NCBI GenBank assembly: GCA_951230915.1
Contig: OX579633.1
Span: 21,486,574-21,550,573, forward strand
Length of the DNA: 64,000 bases
From: Antitrichia curtipendula
Lineage: Eukaryota; Streptophyta; Bryopsida; Hypnales; Leucodontaceae
Direction: 5' to 3'
Positions within the stretch are counted from its first letter, which is position 1. Every line of letters begins with the position of its first letter. Below the pieces are notes generated by a model. It made no database searches, was not told the DNA's origin, and saw only the letters and a list, made by a program, of their open reading frames with translations. This document shows positions 46,377 through 58,123 of this stretch, in pieces. The translations under genes and the position numbers were made by a program.

Positions 46377-48900
46377 TATCTAATGTCTGCAAGCTATAGC
46401 TAAATATAACAAGGTTAGTAGCCTAATTCCATACAAAAAAGGTGTGCTTGAAAAACCATCATTACGATTTTCCTTGAAGGAAGGAAAATCACGTCTTTTG
46501 TGATGCTGAACAAAATGCCTTGTGTCGTCCATAACATTGTCAAACAAGCTGCCGGTCTCCCGCGACGTCATTATTGATATGCCTGGCGTGAGTGGCGTCC
46601 TTTCACTTCTTCTAAGGTTTAGGGTTTTCTTGGGTTGGACCACCTACACTTTAGCATTGTCATTTACAAAGAAAACACATCTTCATGAGCAAATCAAGGA
46701 CAAGCAATGCATGTACATTGTTTCTTTCAAATGCAATTCCTCAGGCCTCAAAAAAACGGCATAAGAAAAGGAGTTTGAAAACTTGCTTATAGGTCACAAA
46801 GTTCACAGTTGTTGTAGTTTGGGGCGGTTTTGGAAGTCCCACTGCCTTTGTAGCTGGAGCTTTCGGAATCAGTGTGGTGGTCGCTACTTTTGCGGCCTTC
46901 TCTGCCTGTGCGCTCTTCCCAGCTCATTGAGGATGGCCTGCAAATTCCGCCAAGATGTTGCTATTATCCTAAAAGACCAAAGATAATCGTACATTAAAAT
47001 GATCGTCAGTTTTTCCAAAAAGTCTGGGTAGGTGACCAAAGATGTCATGAGAGGTGGTAAGATGTCATAATCTACTACGGCAAACTATTGATCATTGCCA
47101 CATTAGCACTCTTTGTCGCTGCCTCTAATTTAGCACTTCCTACCATAGCATACACATTGCTAATTTTTTCCTCACCATCCGCGGCGTGGGCATTCACATC
47201 ATCCACTCCTTGTCATTGTTGTCGCGTTCTAAAGTGTTGTCGTCGTTGACATCTACCACGACAACATCCTTGTCTGCGCCTGCATTGCCATCAATACCGT
47301 CTGTGATGTTTGTGTTGACGTTGTCAAGAAAAGGCAGTGCCACATCCGGAGCAAGAACTAGATACAACATTGGCAGAAGACTATTGTCTTTTGCTAGCAT
47401 CCATGCTTTTATTGCCATTGAAGTGAGTTCTGATGTATCCACCAATTTTATTGACAAAGAGGGCTCCATGACATCCTCCAAGGCAGTAACTTGTTTTAGA
47501 CCACGATTTTGCATGAGTTCCCACATCATGTCCTCCAAACGCTTATGTGATGCCATCATGTTCTCCCCAAGACGTGTAAGTCTACCCTCGAGGTTCATCA
47601 CACGGGTCCGTGTTGCCTCTATGTCTCTCTTGTGATTGGAATAGGCTCTATGCTTCTGCTCTTGCATGTGTTGGTACTCCTTAGCAACTTTTGCATCAAC
47701 CTCTAAATCATAGGGTGGCTAGTTCTTCAACATTGTCTATACAGAAGAAAATAGACATTTTGGAGCGTGTAGGAATTAGACATTCACTTTCACACATGAA
47801 GCTGAATACACGTGACAAGCAGTTTCAGTATAATCTAAAAGTTGATGTCATCCGAAACAAGACGCATCGCATGTGTAGACGTTGTACACGACATGAGTTG
47901 CCACTTTCATTGTCTGCATTGATATTTTACGTGATAGGACGTACAATTGCAATGGGAAGTACCGTTGACATAGACTCACCAACGTGACACGACTTCTCTC
48001 TCAATGGCCTTCAGTTGCGCAGTGGTGGACCCATTCCCTTTTGAAATTGAACGCATGTGCTCTGACTTCTTTTGAGTTGCCTCGGTAGCATGCATGTCAG
48101 ATATAGTCAATACCCAAGGTCCATGTCCTAGGGTCTCAACAAGTCTGCATCAACCATCTGACCAATCTTCCACCGGAGGTTTATTAAAACCTTGGTGATT
48201 TGGGGTTGCAATTACTTTTTACTTATTTGCGTTGAATTGCCACCCACCTACCAATTTGCAACGTGATGCCATTTTCTCAGTCCCTATGTAGCTATTTTCA
48301 GTGAGACATTATCATGACGGACATGCAATGACTTCAAACAGTACGACGAACAATAAGCGCTAAAGTTAAGCCATGGCTGCTGATGACATGCCTACTGGCC
48401 CTTTCTTGTCATATGAAATGTCCCCTGAGATGTCCCCTTATATGCCACTGCAGATGTCACAAGAGACATCACCACAGACGTAACCGGGAACGTCCAATAC
48501 AATGTTCCGCTACCGAACTCCACGACAAATATAATATTTGGTTTACCAAAAACGATTGCATACGCCAACCGTTTCTATCACTACAAAGGGATGATGTTTT
48601 TACTTGAGGAAACACCTCATGTGATGCCTTGGTTGACCTTCCCAACCCGTCGTCGGGGTCTAGGGACTCCGTGTATTTCTTGATGTCGGCAAACAAGACG
48701 TCTGTTATGGAACCGAAAGGTTGTCCTTGTCCGTCCAATTTAATGGGTTTCTTCATCGAATTGCTTGTAAAGCCCTTTTATTGACGCGTGGGTTGCAAAG
48801 CTTCAATGGCATTGTCGGTTTTGCAAGCTAAGTTGTCATCTAAGGTTGCGTTGCGCATTGTAACCTCGGTTGCCTCCCAAAAATGGTGGCGACCATTAGT
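46377..48900 (-). mobile_element. Transposon-like remnants with two minus-strand ORFs
   Basis: Fairly even composition, rich in ACG and CGT, unlike the AT-rich flanks. The minus-strand ORF 47667-47194 (157 codons) reads like a helical, charged protein, with a probable coiled coil at residues 5-55 (..LEGRLTRLGENMM..), and ends acidic. The minus ORF 48756-48469 (95 codons) begins MKKPIKLDGQGQPFGS; a K-L-D-x-x-G-Q-P-x-G motif is common in the ORF2-like proteins of plant En/Spm elements, a suggestive match only. Frames between them are broken. Probably the decayed coding part of the CACTA element next to it. Confidence 0.4.
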
Positions 48901-49700
48901 GCGATTCACCAGAACCTCCAATTCAACCCAATTTTAGACAATAATCACACAACACAAGGTTAGCACCTATAGCATAAATGCCTTGATTTGGCAATGTTGT
49001 AGTATTGCAACTACTCAGAAAAAGTACGGTGTCAATATTAAAATCAATATTGACTATTGAATGCAAATGTTCACATTTTGTACTGCGTTGCAATATGCTT
49101 GCAGTTAATAAAATGCATTGTTTCAATATTGAAAGTATTACCTAAAACAATTGTTGCTATATGATATATGCATTGTAAGTCAATACTACAACAATATAGA
49201 TAAATTACAATTTAAATATAAAAATGAGATTTATTTTTAATATTGTATCATGATATTGCTAATATTAATGCATAATTGCATACAACTCTACTTATTTTTA
49301 TTTATTTTTATTATATGCAATACTACAATCAATTTTGTACTTCTTGGTACCTTTGCAATGCTGCATCAATATTATATTGTTAAGCAACTGTGGCAATATT
49401 GCAAGTGGTTAGCAACAATACTGTTTAGGGCGGTCATTTTTTCCCGATGTAAGCTAACTCAACTCATGTATTGGGATTAAGGTAGAGACACCTATACTCA
49501 ACCAGGGTCCCATACCCGACATATAGGGCATCAATATTTTGGGCCAAGGGAAGGTGTGATTTGTTGTTGTAATGAGGTTCCAAGCAGGACCATTGAAAGA
49601 TCTGTGCGTAGTGCTTTGTGAATGCCAAGTGTGATGATAATGATAATATGACATCACACATGCATGTGCTTTTTCAATGCAGAAGTGAACATGTAGTATG
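48901..49700. other. AT-rich intergenic DNA, no gene seen
   Basis: Contains many ATATTG / CAATAT words between about 48980 and 49410 on both strands, but no clear unit or terminal repeat. Confidence 0.45.
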
Positions 49701-50012
49701 CTCTTCAAAAGTGGAATTGAAGAACTCTATAAACTGATTATGGGTTCAGCCTACATTTGGACTCCCCAAAATCACAATAATTCCAGTTTTGAAAATAAAA
49801 TTACTGAAAATTGCAGTCTCCATATTTCCAATCCTTCTACAGGGGAAAAATATGCATCCTCTCACAGTGCTCATCATGTGCTTGAAAACAGCTTAGATGA
49901 TCGGGTATGGGTGTCTCCACCTTATCCCCATCCGACAATGACCCAAGAAGAAAGAATGATTCCTCCCAACTGGGATGCGGACCTATTAGCAAGATATACG
50001 GATTTGTCCTAA
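49698..50012 (+). repeat. Recurring ORF fragment, copy 3 (best preserved)
   Basis: An open frame of 104 codons ending in VSPPYPHPTMTQEERM and PPNWDADLLARYTDLS before the stop. The last 35 codons match the copy at 20460-20565 and the DNA at 13965-14010. The upstream 65 codons are not shared with the other copies. Conservation of the frame end and the conserved Trp/Asp-rich tail suggest a real exon at some time. The family is not recognised. It ends 17 bases before the MITE at 50029. Confidence 0.45.
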
Positions 50013-50028
50013 CCCTGAAATTACCTAC

Positions 50029-50442
50029 TAAGGTAGTATGCTCTTAAAGCGATCATTTAAGGGCTGATTCGCCTTTTTCACAGGCTTTCGTGGACAAAAA
50101 TATTTTTAGATCATTTTTCAGAGAAAGAAAAATAGATGTGGTACCTAATCCAAGTGGTTTTGTATTTTTTCAAGCATTTTTGAATTACTTGTGAATTTTC
50201 AAAGATCCAGGGCATAGGCACCTATTTGTAACCATAGGTCTTCCAAAATCTGTCCACTTGCAATTTGTAAAGAGTTGTGCAGAAATCAAAGTCAATGATT
50301 GGCTCTTACAATAGAAAAATATTTTTTTCTCAATGCATTCAATTGCTAAACTGGTCCATTTAAGGATCACCCCATCTCCATTCTTCACCTAAAAATAGGG
50401 GTGGTTTCAAGAAGATGGGCGCTTTTAGAGCACACTACCTTA
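50029..50442. mobile_element. 414-bp MITE with TAAGGTAGTRTGCTCT ends
   Basis: Left end TAAGGTAGTATGCTCTTAAAG, with its inverted copy at the right end ..CTTTTAGAGCACACTACCTTA (two mismatches within 22 bases). The target duplication may be the TA within the ends. No ORF belongs to it. Confidence 0.72.
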
Positions 50443-52940
50443 AATGCTCAACTATCCACCCGGTGAGTGATTGAATGGTTATGAAAATTGCACCTCATGT
50501 CCACCGAGGACTAGATCTTATGGTTCTGTGTACTTGTTCCTTTATCAATGGAACTTATCCATGTGTTTCAAGAACCTCGTCCAACTAATATTAAATTAAT
50601 GACAGAGCAATCTTCCAAGGAAGATTACACACGTAATTAAATATCAACGACACGGAAAAATCTGATTGCTTTAAGGGAGGCAACCCATTTCTGACCACTT
50701 AAACAAATACACATAACTTCAAGGTGGGTTTCTTTGGTGGGAAATTTTTCCCGTGTGCAGAAATAGAGTTCAAAAGATTTCCATAATTTTTCAGATTTTT
50801 ATTTCTCAAAACATAATTACTATGAATTTTTTAGCTAAAGATTTTGTTTCACCCATATTGGTCATATAGACTTTTCAATTTCCAATCAAGGGTTGGTTGC
50901 AAAATCCTACAAGGGTTGATTGCAGATCATAAATTCATAATGTGCCACAACTGCACCAAGAATTGTACCATCATTTATCATTGTTCATTACTTCCTATAT
51001 GGAAAGAGAACAACCTATATGGCGAGAATGAGGGGTTGATGGAATGGGTTGCCTCCCATACATGGTAACAAGCTCAAAAATTGCACAGACTCAAAAATCA
51101 CCCATTTCCTCAAATGTTAACTAAGGGTACATGTTTCTTTTTCATAAACTTCAGCAATGTACAAACAATGTACATCTTAGGAGGTGGGCGAGTTTAGAGC
51201 CCTATGCCATTTCAACTTCAAAATTTTATAACTAATTCCACCAAGCTCCAAAAAATATGAAACGACTTGGGTTAGATGCCAATTCCACTTGTCTTTCAAG
51301 TGGAACTTACTGAAAATTGTTTCAAGAAGCTGGGCCTCCCCAAAATTCAGTTTCAGCTCTTAGGTGGGCGATTTATGAACCTGTTTCCTTAGTAAGATAT
51401 TAATCGTAAAGGAATTAGTATTAGTCATTCTCGTTTTTACAAGTGACCTTCCTATCTTCAATTCAAGCACTTAGGGGATAAATTGGAATGTTCAGAGCAC
51501 TAAAATGATGATGCATTCAAAGTTGGTAATTCTTCCGCCCCTGTTTTGACTTTGCTGCTTTCACTCAGTCTGCAGTTTGTCTGGTTTTGAGTCTGCTTAG
51601 CCTTTGGGGTAAAATACTTCTGAGTGCCCTGTCCTGTGTAATGGAATCCTCTTCTTTTTGCTATGAAATTTTCTAACTATTTTCTAAAAAAGAACCCCCA
51701 AAACTACGGATTCTATTGATGAGGTTTCAGACAGACGCCTAGAAAGTGCCAATTTCTGGATAGTATCTTGACAATTTGACCCAGTTGTGTCTGCACAACG
51801 TCTGCAACTCAAGTCGTGACTGCCCCCGTCGCCCGGGCCGTCGCCACCATTCATTTGGAGAAGTCTGTGAGACCGACAATCAGTCGGAGAAATCAATCAA
51901 TCAGTCAATAATGCAGAGACTATTCATGCATGCATGTTTGCAGATATAAAATCTGTACTAGAGCAGTCAGACTTCAAAGTAATGTGGATCGATCTACTGT
52001 ACGCCTGAGTCGATTGCAGGACACTCGGTGAATTGAAGCGCTAGCTAGCTAGCTAATCTTTGCTTGCTGGATCAGATCGATCCAAGCGAAATATTGTTCC
52101 GTGGTTAGATCGTTTTGTTCTTCCGAAGGGACTGTCGATCAGTGTTTGATAAATCCACAGGAGAAATCCAGGATGGAAATTGGACAAAAGTTTTTTTGTG
52201 TCCAAATTCCACTCCTATTTGAATCCTAGTGGATCGTATAATTCTATCATCGATCACGCACTGGACATTGACTCTAGAATTCGAAAGGTACGTCAACATT
52301 TATGTACATCACAGACTCAGTCTCCTTTAATTTGTAGAAGAATTGGGTCTACTTAATTGTACATAATTTGAATTAGATTCAAATTTAATCGAGATTTGAA
52401 GAAAAGTTGAACACTGGATTGGTTTGTTGAAGTATTTCTGAACGATGCTCAGACATGTTGAGTAATTTATAAAATTGTTCATTACCTTTCTCTTTCAAGC
52501 TTGGGACATGAAGAAGATTTAAACGCTGGATTTGCTTGTTGTTCAATTTCTGAAGTTCTGTTGCTTCGAATCTGTACTGGCCGGTGTCTGTGTCATAACC
52601 GTCATGGAGTCCATTTCTTTATTGTCGATTTCGTTAAATTGGCAGGATTCTGGCATGTTTCAGGACGTGCGACCTGAAACATAAATCCGTACCTATCTTA
52701 GTTTGTGGCTTGAAATTAGACCATTGTGAAGATATGTCACAATTTTTGCTGCCAATTTATTGAAATTGACAATGTGTATAGATGGTAAGCACTTATTGGG
52801 TAACAAAGGGCATGTTGTTTTTCATCTATAGTGTTATGGTCTCTTTCTTTTTAGACTCCTGATTTAGCATGATTGTTCAAGATTCAACTATCCAACCATT
52901 TATCCAACCATTAAGATTATGAAACTATATTAGTTAGTTA
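50443..52940. other. Intergenic DNA, possible dead promoter region
   Basis: No gene called. The stretch 51780-52300 is more GC-balanced, with CTAGCTAGCTAG and GATCGATC runs and a TATAAAA at about 51945, resembling the DNA just upstream of the S-protein homologue. An imperfect direct repeat of about 45 bp (..GGATT(G/T)G(G/C)TTGTTG..TTTCTGAA) occurs at about 52398-52443 and 52509-52553. Confidence 0.4.
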
Positions 52941-53870
52941 ACCTCTAAGGAACCAAACACCGGGTTTTTTTTGACAACATAGCGATTTTGGGCAGCTCAC
53001 TACGACCAGAATTTTTATTTTTATTCTTTGAAATTTTCACACAAAATGTGCCCAAGGAATAGCTTTAAGGCCCAATCATTTTCATAACTTTTGACTACGG
53101 GTTAAAAAGTTATTGCATGATATGCCATTTTCCTTGGTCGGGGGCAACCTAGGCAGCTGAAAAAACTTCTTTAAAAATCACTTTTAAAAAAAAATAAAAA
53201 CTTGAAATTGGTTCTATAGATTTATATATACAAGGGAAGCTTTGAATCATTCCATTTTTATTAATGAGATGAAAATTATGAGAAATTTTAGTTTGAGGGT
53301 AGTTATAGAATTTCTACTCTAAGGTAAATTTTGGAAGTCCTTTATTTAACTCAATTTTCAATATTTTTGAAAAAAAAAAAAACATTGGGTGTAGATAATT
53401 TATTACAACATTACAACCATTGGATTAACTTTTTTCAATTCCATGTTTTAATCCTTAACAATTTAGTGTTTTGAACATTCTCTACCTCTTTCTACTTACT
53501 ATTCTTTTTCTATATGTTGTATAAATCCAAATGATCTTGAAAATTTTCAAGCATGTAGTCAGTAGCCAACTTGCCTTGAATAATGCATTCAAAGAGTAAC
53601 CACCATTTTGGACATTTTTTCATACAAATGTGACCTTGTGAAGTGCAGCTGCCCGGATTTTCGCAAAGACAAAAAAAGAGTTTTTGTCAATTCAAAAGCT
53701 ATTATCTTGCAATCCACACGGTGAAAATTTCTGAATTTTTTTTCATATCTTCTCAAACTAATTTAATACAAGATCTTATGGTTGCATTTTTATTTTATTT
53801 TTTTAAATCTAAAATTTGGTACTTGTATTAGAAATAGCAGTTTTGGAGCGGTTTTTAGCATTAACCTAAA
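52941..53870. mobile_element. Dispersed repeat of the TTAA family, copy C
   Basis: Starts TTAACCTCTAAGGAACC and is collinear with copies A and B: GACAACATAGCGATTTTGGG.., GCTCACTACGACC.., GTGCAGCTGCCC.., ATCTTGCAATCCACACGG. The right end falls near AGCATTAACC at about 53860 and is degraded. Non-coding. Confidence 0.68.
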
Positions 53871-54973
53871 AGATTATATTGAGGTTAAGTATTAATAGTA
53901 ACTTGAACAAAGCATACATGGACCTTACTCTTTCATTAGCCCAATTTTATTTATTTTTTGATTTGTGAAGTTCTTCATTGATAAGGAAATGTGACTAAAT
54001 GTTTATTCACTCATTAGATGTTATTTCTGGCTTGAACAAGACCTCAAGTTACTATTCCTAAAAATATTAAAAATATTAAAAATATATAAAATATATATAT
54101 ATAAAATCATATAAATAATTTTAAAAACTATCATCTATAGTAATTAATAGTAACTCTGATGACTGTATCTGATGTAGTCATCTCATGGCCACATTTGATT
54201 ATATATCAAATTTTAATTATTTTTTAATTTAAAAAAAATTGATACATTTTTTTTAAATATATATTTTTTAGATTTTAGATTTTTAGATTTTTTAAAATTA
54301 TTTAATATTTTCAATTAGAAGTATTATTTTTGACATACAAAGCGAAACAACCCTCCAAAGGCCTTACATCAACTGGATTGTGTAAATTATCCTTTTTACA
54401 ATATGATTGATACTAGTTATTCATTTTTTAATAGAGAATCCTTACATCTTTAGGGATTAAATGACTAATATACCTTGTGGTGCATTTATGTTCAAATTAT
54501 TTGTACAGTGTCATAATTTTTTATTCCATTTTCACAGCATATTGTTTCTATTTCCTCCAAAACATTGATACAAAATATAAGATTTCTACAAATAATGGGA
54601 CTAATGAGTTAAAATCAAATATAATAATCAAACATAAAATCAAATGTAATAAAGTAAATTTAGATTGGATTTATTTAATATTTTTCAGGAAATATGTTGA
54701 TTATACTATAATTTTATAAAAAACAAATCAAAACTATCTTTGGAATTTGAACTTAAACTAATATATATGCATTGGTTGTTGTAAAACCCAGTTCAAACTA
54801 TGGAGTTTGTAAAGACAAATATTTCAATGTTTGTAACGATTTGTCCACTTTATTTGAAGGAAGAAATGCAAATATTTGGAGTTATGAACATCTATATTAA
54901 GGATTGTTAAATGACATTTTGGTCTTATTTATTTTTATAGGCATTGTAAGACAATACATCTTCAAGCAATTTC
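53871..54973. other. AT-rich upstream region of the kinase pseudogene
   Basis: Includes an AT-rich microsatellite-like stretch at about 54055-54110 built on AAAAATATT and TATATA. No upstream exon of the kinase is evident; the nearest acceptor-like site (TTTTTATAG, ending about 54941) is followed by an in-frame TAA before the ATG at 54974. Confidence 0.5.
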
Positions 54974-56125
54974 ATGCCACTTTCAAGGTCAAATTCAATG
55001 ACTGTATACTATTCGGCGAGAATCAAAAGCATTGCTTTCAACAAAGAAAAGTTCGGCAATGGAGTGCAATCTGACATTGAATCTTTTAGAGTTCATTGGA
55101 TTGAGCAAGAATGCTTACAATTTGACAAAGAATACTTAGTGCAGAATGACTATGCATACTTTGAAATGCTAAAGAAGTCATTCAAAACTAGCCCTTATTA
55201 CAGCTTCTTTCGAGAATTTGACAATCGTATAGTAGGTGAGAAAATCGTTGAAGGAGGGCAAGCTGAGGTTTATGAAGCTACATTGGTCAATGAAATATCA
55301 AATAGTAATTGTGTGGTAAAGGTATTTAAGAAAGGTATTCCTCTTCAACATCTTCAATCTCAATGGCCTCAAGGGATATTTTCTTGGTTTTGGTTTGGAA
55401 GCTACGATCCTAAAATTGTTGAAGAGGATCTACTCACCCCCTTGGAGTAGATTCAAGGTGGAACATTGTTAAAGGATGAGAAGTTTCAACGTAGGTTTGC
55501 CATGGTCATGTGGAGACAATGGGGTGATTTGCGCAAACTCATAGATGAACGATTGATGCTTAAAAATCTCATAGATTCACCTTTCAATCACAATCAAATT
55601 TTTACTTTGATGTGGTCAATTGCAAAAGATATGGAGACATTACATGAGTATTATGGCATTATGCATAAAGATCTTAAAGCATCAAATGTACTCATTAGAC
55701 CATGGGGAAAATACATCCCAATAGATGGTTGCTATAAGTTTTTGGCAATTGTAGCTGATTTTGAATGCTCAATGGGCGTGGTGGATATTGGATTTTGGAG
55801 AGCCCCTGAAATACTTTTACAATTGAAGAATGGAGTTTCGAGTTTCAATTTGGAGTTTACAAATAAAGCCGATGTATATAGTTATGGCATGATGTATTAC
55901 AAGATTGTAACTGGATGCATTCCATTTGAAGATTATCCTTCAATCAACTATGATGTTGTTCTAAATGGACAAAGACCAAGTTTGCCACATGATCTTCATC
56001 CGTTGATAGAAGATATCATAAATTGTTGTTGGCATAGTGATCCCTTATATAGGCCCTCTTTCCGTGATATACTCGATGAACTTATGCTAATACAACCTCA
56101 CGTGTTTCATTGCTCAAAATTTTGA
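54974..56125 (+). pseudogene. Ser/Thr kinase-like gene split by one in-frame TAG
   Basis: Two frames, 54974-55450 and about 55451-56125, are the same frame separated only by the TAG at 55448-55450; together they would give about 383 residues. Residues 91-102 (IVEGGQAEVYEA) fit the nucleotide loop, followed by VVKVFKK with the likely ATP lysine (Lys116). After the stop come WGDLRKLID, IMHKDLKASNVLI (HKD for HRD), VADFECSMGVV (DFE for DFG), GFWRAPEIL (APE intact), KADVYSYGMMYYKIVTG and a final CCWHSDPLYRPSFRDIL. The overall match is to plant TKL-like kinases. HKD and DFE keep the catalytic Asp residues, so lost activity cannot be assumed, but the glycine of DFG is missing. The single stop and otherwise clean frame suggest recent inactivation, an error, or readthrough. 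It is a different kinase lineage from that in the receptor gene. Confidence 0.8.
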
Positions 56126-56291
56126 TATTTTGATATTACTGTGTATATATATATACATTTTTTTTTATATTTCAAATTTATTATTGTATCTTAAGTGTTG
56201 GAATAAAGTAGAAAATGTATGGTACATATAGGTGGCAATTTGACTACGCAAAAGCAACATGTAAGATTCTATGATTTGAATGTTTACTAGA

Positions 56292-56878
56292 TTAATCCCT
56301 AAACCCCCGCTTGTCCCCTCGAGGGACAATTTGGGTCCAGGTAGGTTCCTATTGTCTCAATTTGAAGTGAATTTTTTTGAGATTTTTTGAGGTTGTGTAG
56401 CTTTGCAAGAGCTTTGTGGATATATGATTTTTGTTTCAATCGGATGCCGGATGAAAAAGTTATGGCACAAAGAGCAAGAAATGGAGATTGGCGGGCAGCC
56501 CAAAAAAAATTACAAAAAGTCAACATTATTTTTTTTGAATTTTTTTCCTAAAATATTATGTTCTTACCTATACGTAGAGATTTGATTCATTCTATTTGGA
56601 CTAGGGATGAGAAAGTTATGGACAATCTTAGTTTTTCGGGCAATTTAAGCATCTTCTTGAAAAAAACTTTTTGTTCAACTTTGAATGCTAATATCTTCCA
56701 ATCCATACGGTGAAATTTGATGAAATTTTTACTACATGATCTCAGACAAGTTAAGTACAAGATCCTACGGTTGAATTTCCAGGAAAACAAAAAAATTGGT
56801 TTCCTTAGGTGAATACAACAGAAGTGGTAGTTTTGAGTGGTTTTTGGCAAAAAACACCCTCGGGGTTTTAGGAGTTAA
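56292..56878. mobile_element. TTAA-bounded element, 587 bp
   Basis: Begins TTAATCCCTAAACCCCCG and ends CTCGGGGTTTTAGGAGTTAA. The interior contains TAATATCTTCCAATCCATACGGTGAAATTTG.. and ACAAGATCCTACGGTTG, matching the 3' part of copies A-C. It starts about 165 bp after the kinase pseudogene. Non-coding. Confidence 0.62.
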
Positions 56879-56923
56879 TAAACATGTACAATGTAAAATG
56901 TATAAGGCAATGCCCGAGGAGGA

Positions 56924-56979
56924 GGGTGTTTTGGGAAATAACGGGCTAACGAGGAGGCCTGTTATTTCCCAAAACGCCC
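56924..56979. repeat. Hairpin with 23-bp arms
   Basis: GGGTGTTTTGGGAAATAAC.. and its inverted copy ..GTTATTTCCCAAAACGCCC surround a 10-base loop (TAACGAGGAG). It lies in DNA downstream of the sphingoid-base hydroxylase gene. It may be a small foldback insertion or an RNA hairpin. Confidence 0.7.
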
Positions 56980-58123
56980 AATGACGAAAAGCCATTGCTC
57001 GACATAAATCACGAACAAAAAGATGAAAAATCAAGGATGAGAAATCAAAGTTGGATGAGTAATGCCCAATTATGCAAGAAAACCCGCGCAATCAGGCATT
57101 ACGCCTCAGAACCCTCCCCACAATGTACGGGGAAATTCCTGAGAGTGGTTTACGTATGTAAAAAAAATGTATGCTTTGATGAAACAAGAAATGTTCATAG
57201 TTTCCAAAGAGTGTAGAGATACTCTATGATTTCTTGGAGCCTCAGCCAAATTTGGAGACGAAATTTTGGAGACTTTACAACTGCGTGAAATGTCACGAGT
57301 GAGGGAGACACGACTCTTTGGACTCGGAATCCTGCAGGACTAAGTTCGGAAACAAGCTGTCAAGCTTCCGGGAAGATAACACCCTGAGCCCTAAAACTCT
57401 CGTAGAAAACTCAAATCACATTTCCCAAGTCGCCCTCCCATGAATTCTTGGAGCAAATGTCTTTCACTTTGACAACCCTGAAATTAACGCTGCAAAGATC
57501 AAAGCCCCACCAGATATTTGGAGGAGCTTGCACGTACATCACTCGGAGTGACAGTATTGCAAATCAAAAGAATACAGTTGCCTTATCAAAAAGCACATCA
57601 CCAAGTAACAAAGTGACCTACCAATACGTCTACGACAAGCAAAACAAAATAATCTTTCTGTAACAAACCCTATCAGGAGCAGCAGGTGTGCAACCCTGGA
57701 AGAATGAAGCTAACTACTCTCTAAACCAGGTGTCTCTCCCAACGAGCAGTGAATATGAAAAAGAAGAAGCTAGGCTACGAGAGGCTCTGGCACACTGTAG
57801 CATTGGCTCGTTTTCCAAGTAGCAAACTACTCAAACTTCCTGCCAGTCACTGTAAATGAAGGGCCTCTTCTCGAAGCAAGGCTAGGCCTCCTCCCCTTTG
57901 GTCCAGAGCCAACAAACCCTAAGGTCGCGGGATCACCTATACAATCAGGATGAATTCTCCAATGCTATGGCGGAAGCAGCAGCACTGCTTCGTTAATGAT
58001 CATCGATTCAAGCCTAAGCTGCTTTAGACGCAAAAAAACCCGGGAGTATCTTCAAGCTCGTTACTAATAACATACAAGGAATCCTCGATCTGTCTGCATG
58101 AATTGCTTGCAACTGCGAGTCAT
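56980..58123. other. Downstream flank of the hydroxylase gene
   Basis: GC-balanced sequence without a recognised gene. The part next to 58123 is presumably 3' UTR of the minus-strand gene. No obvious poly(A) signal was seen within the first 200 bases. Confidence 0.45.
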
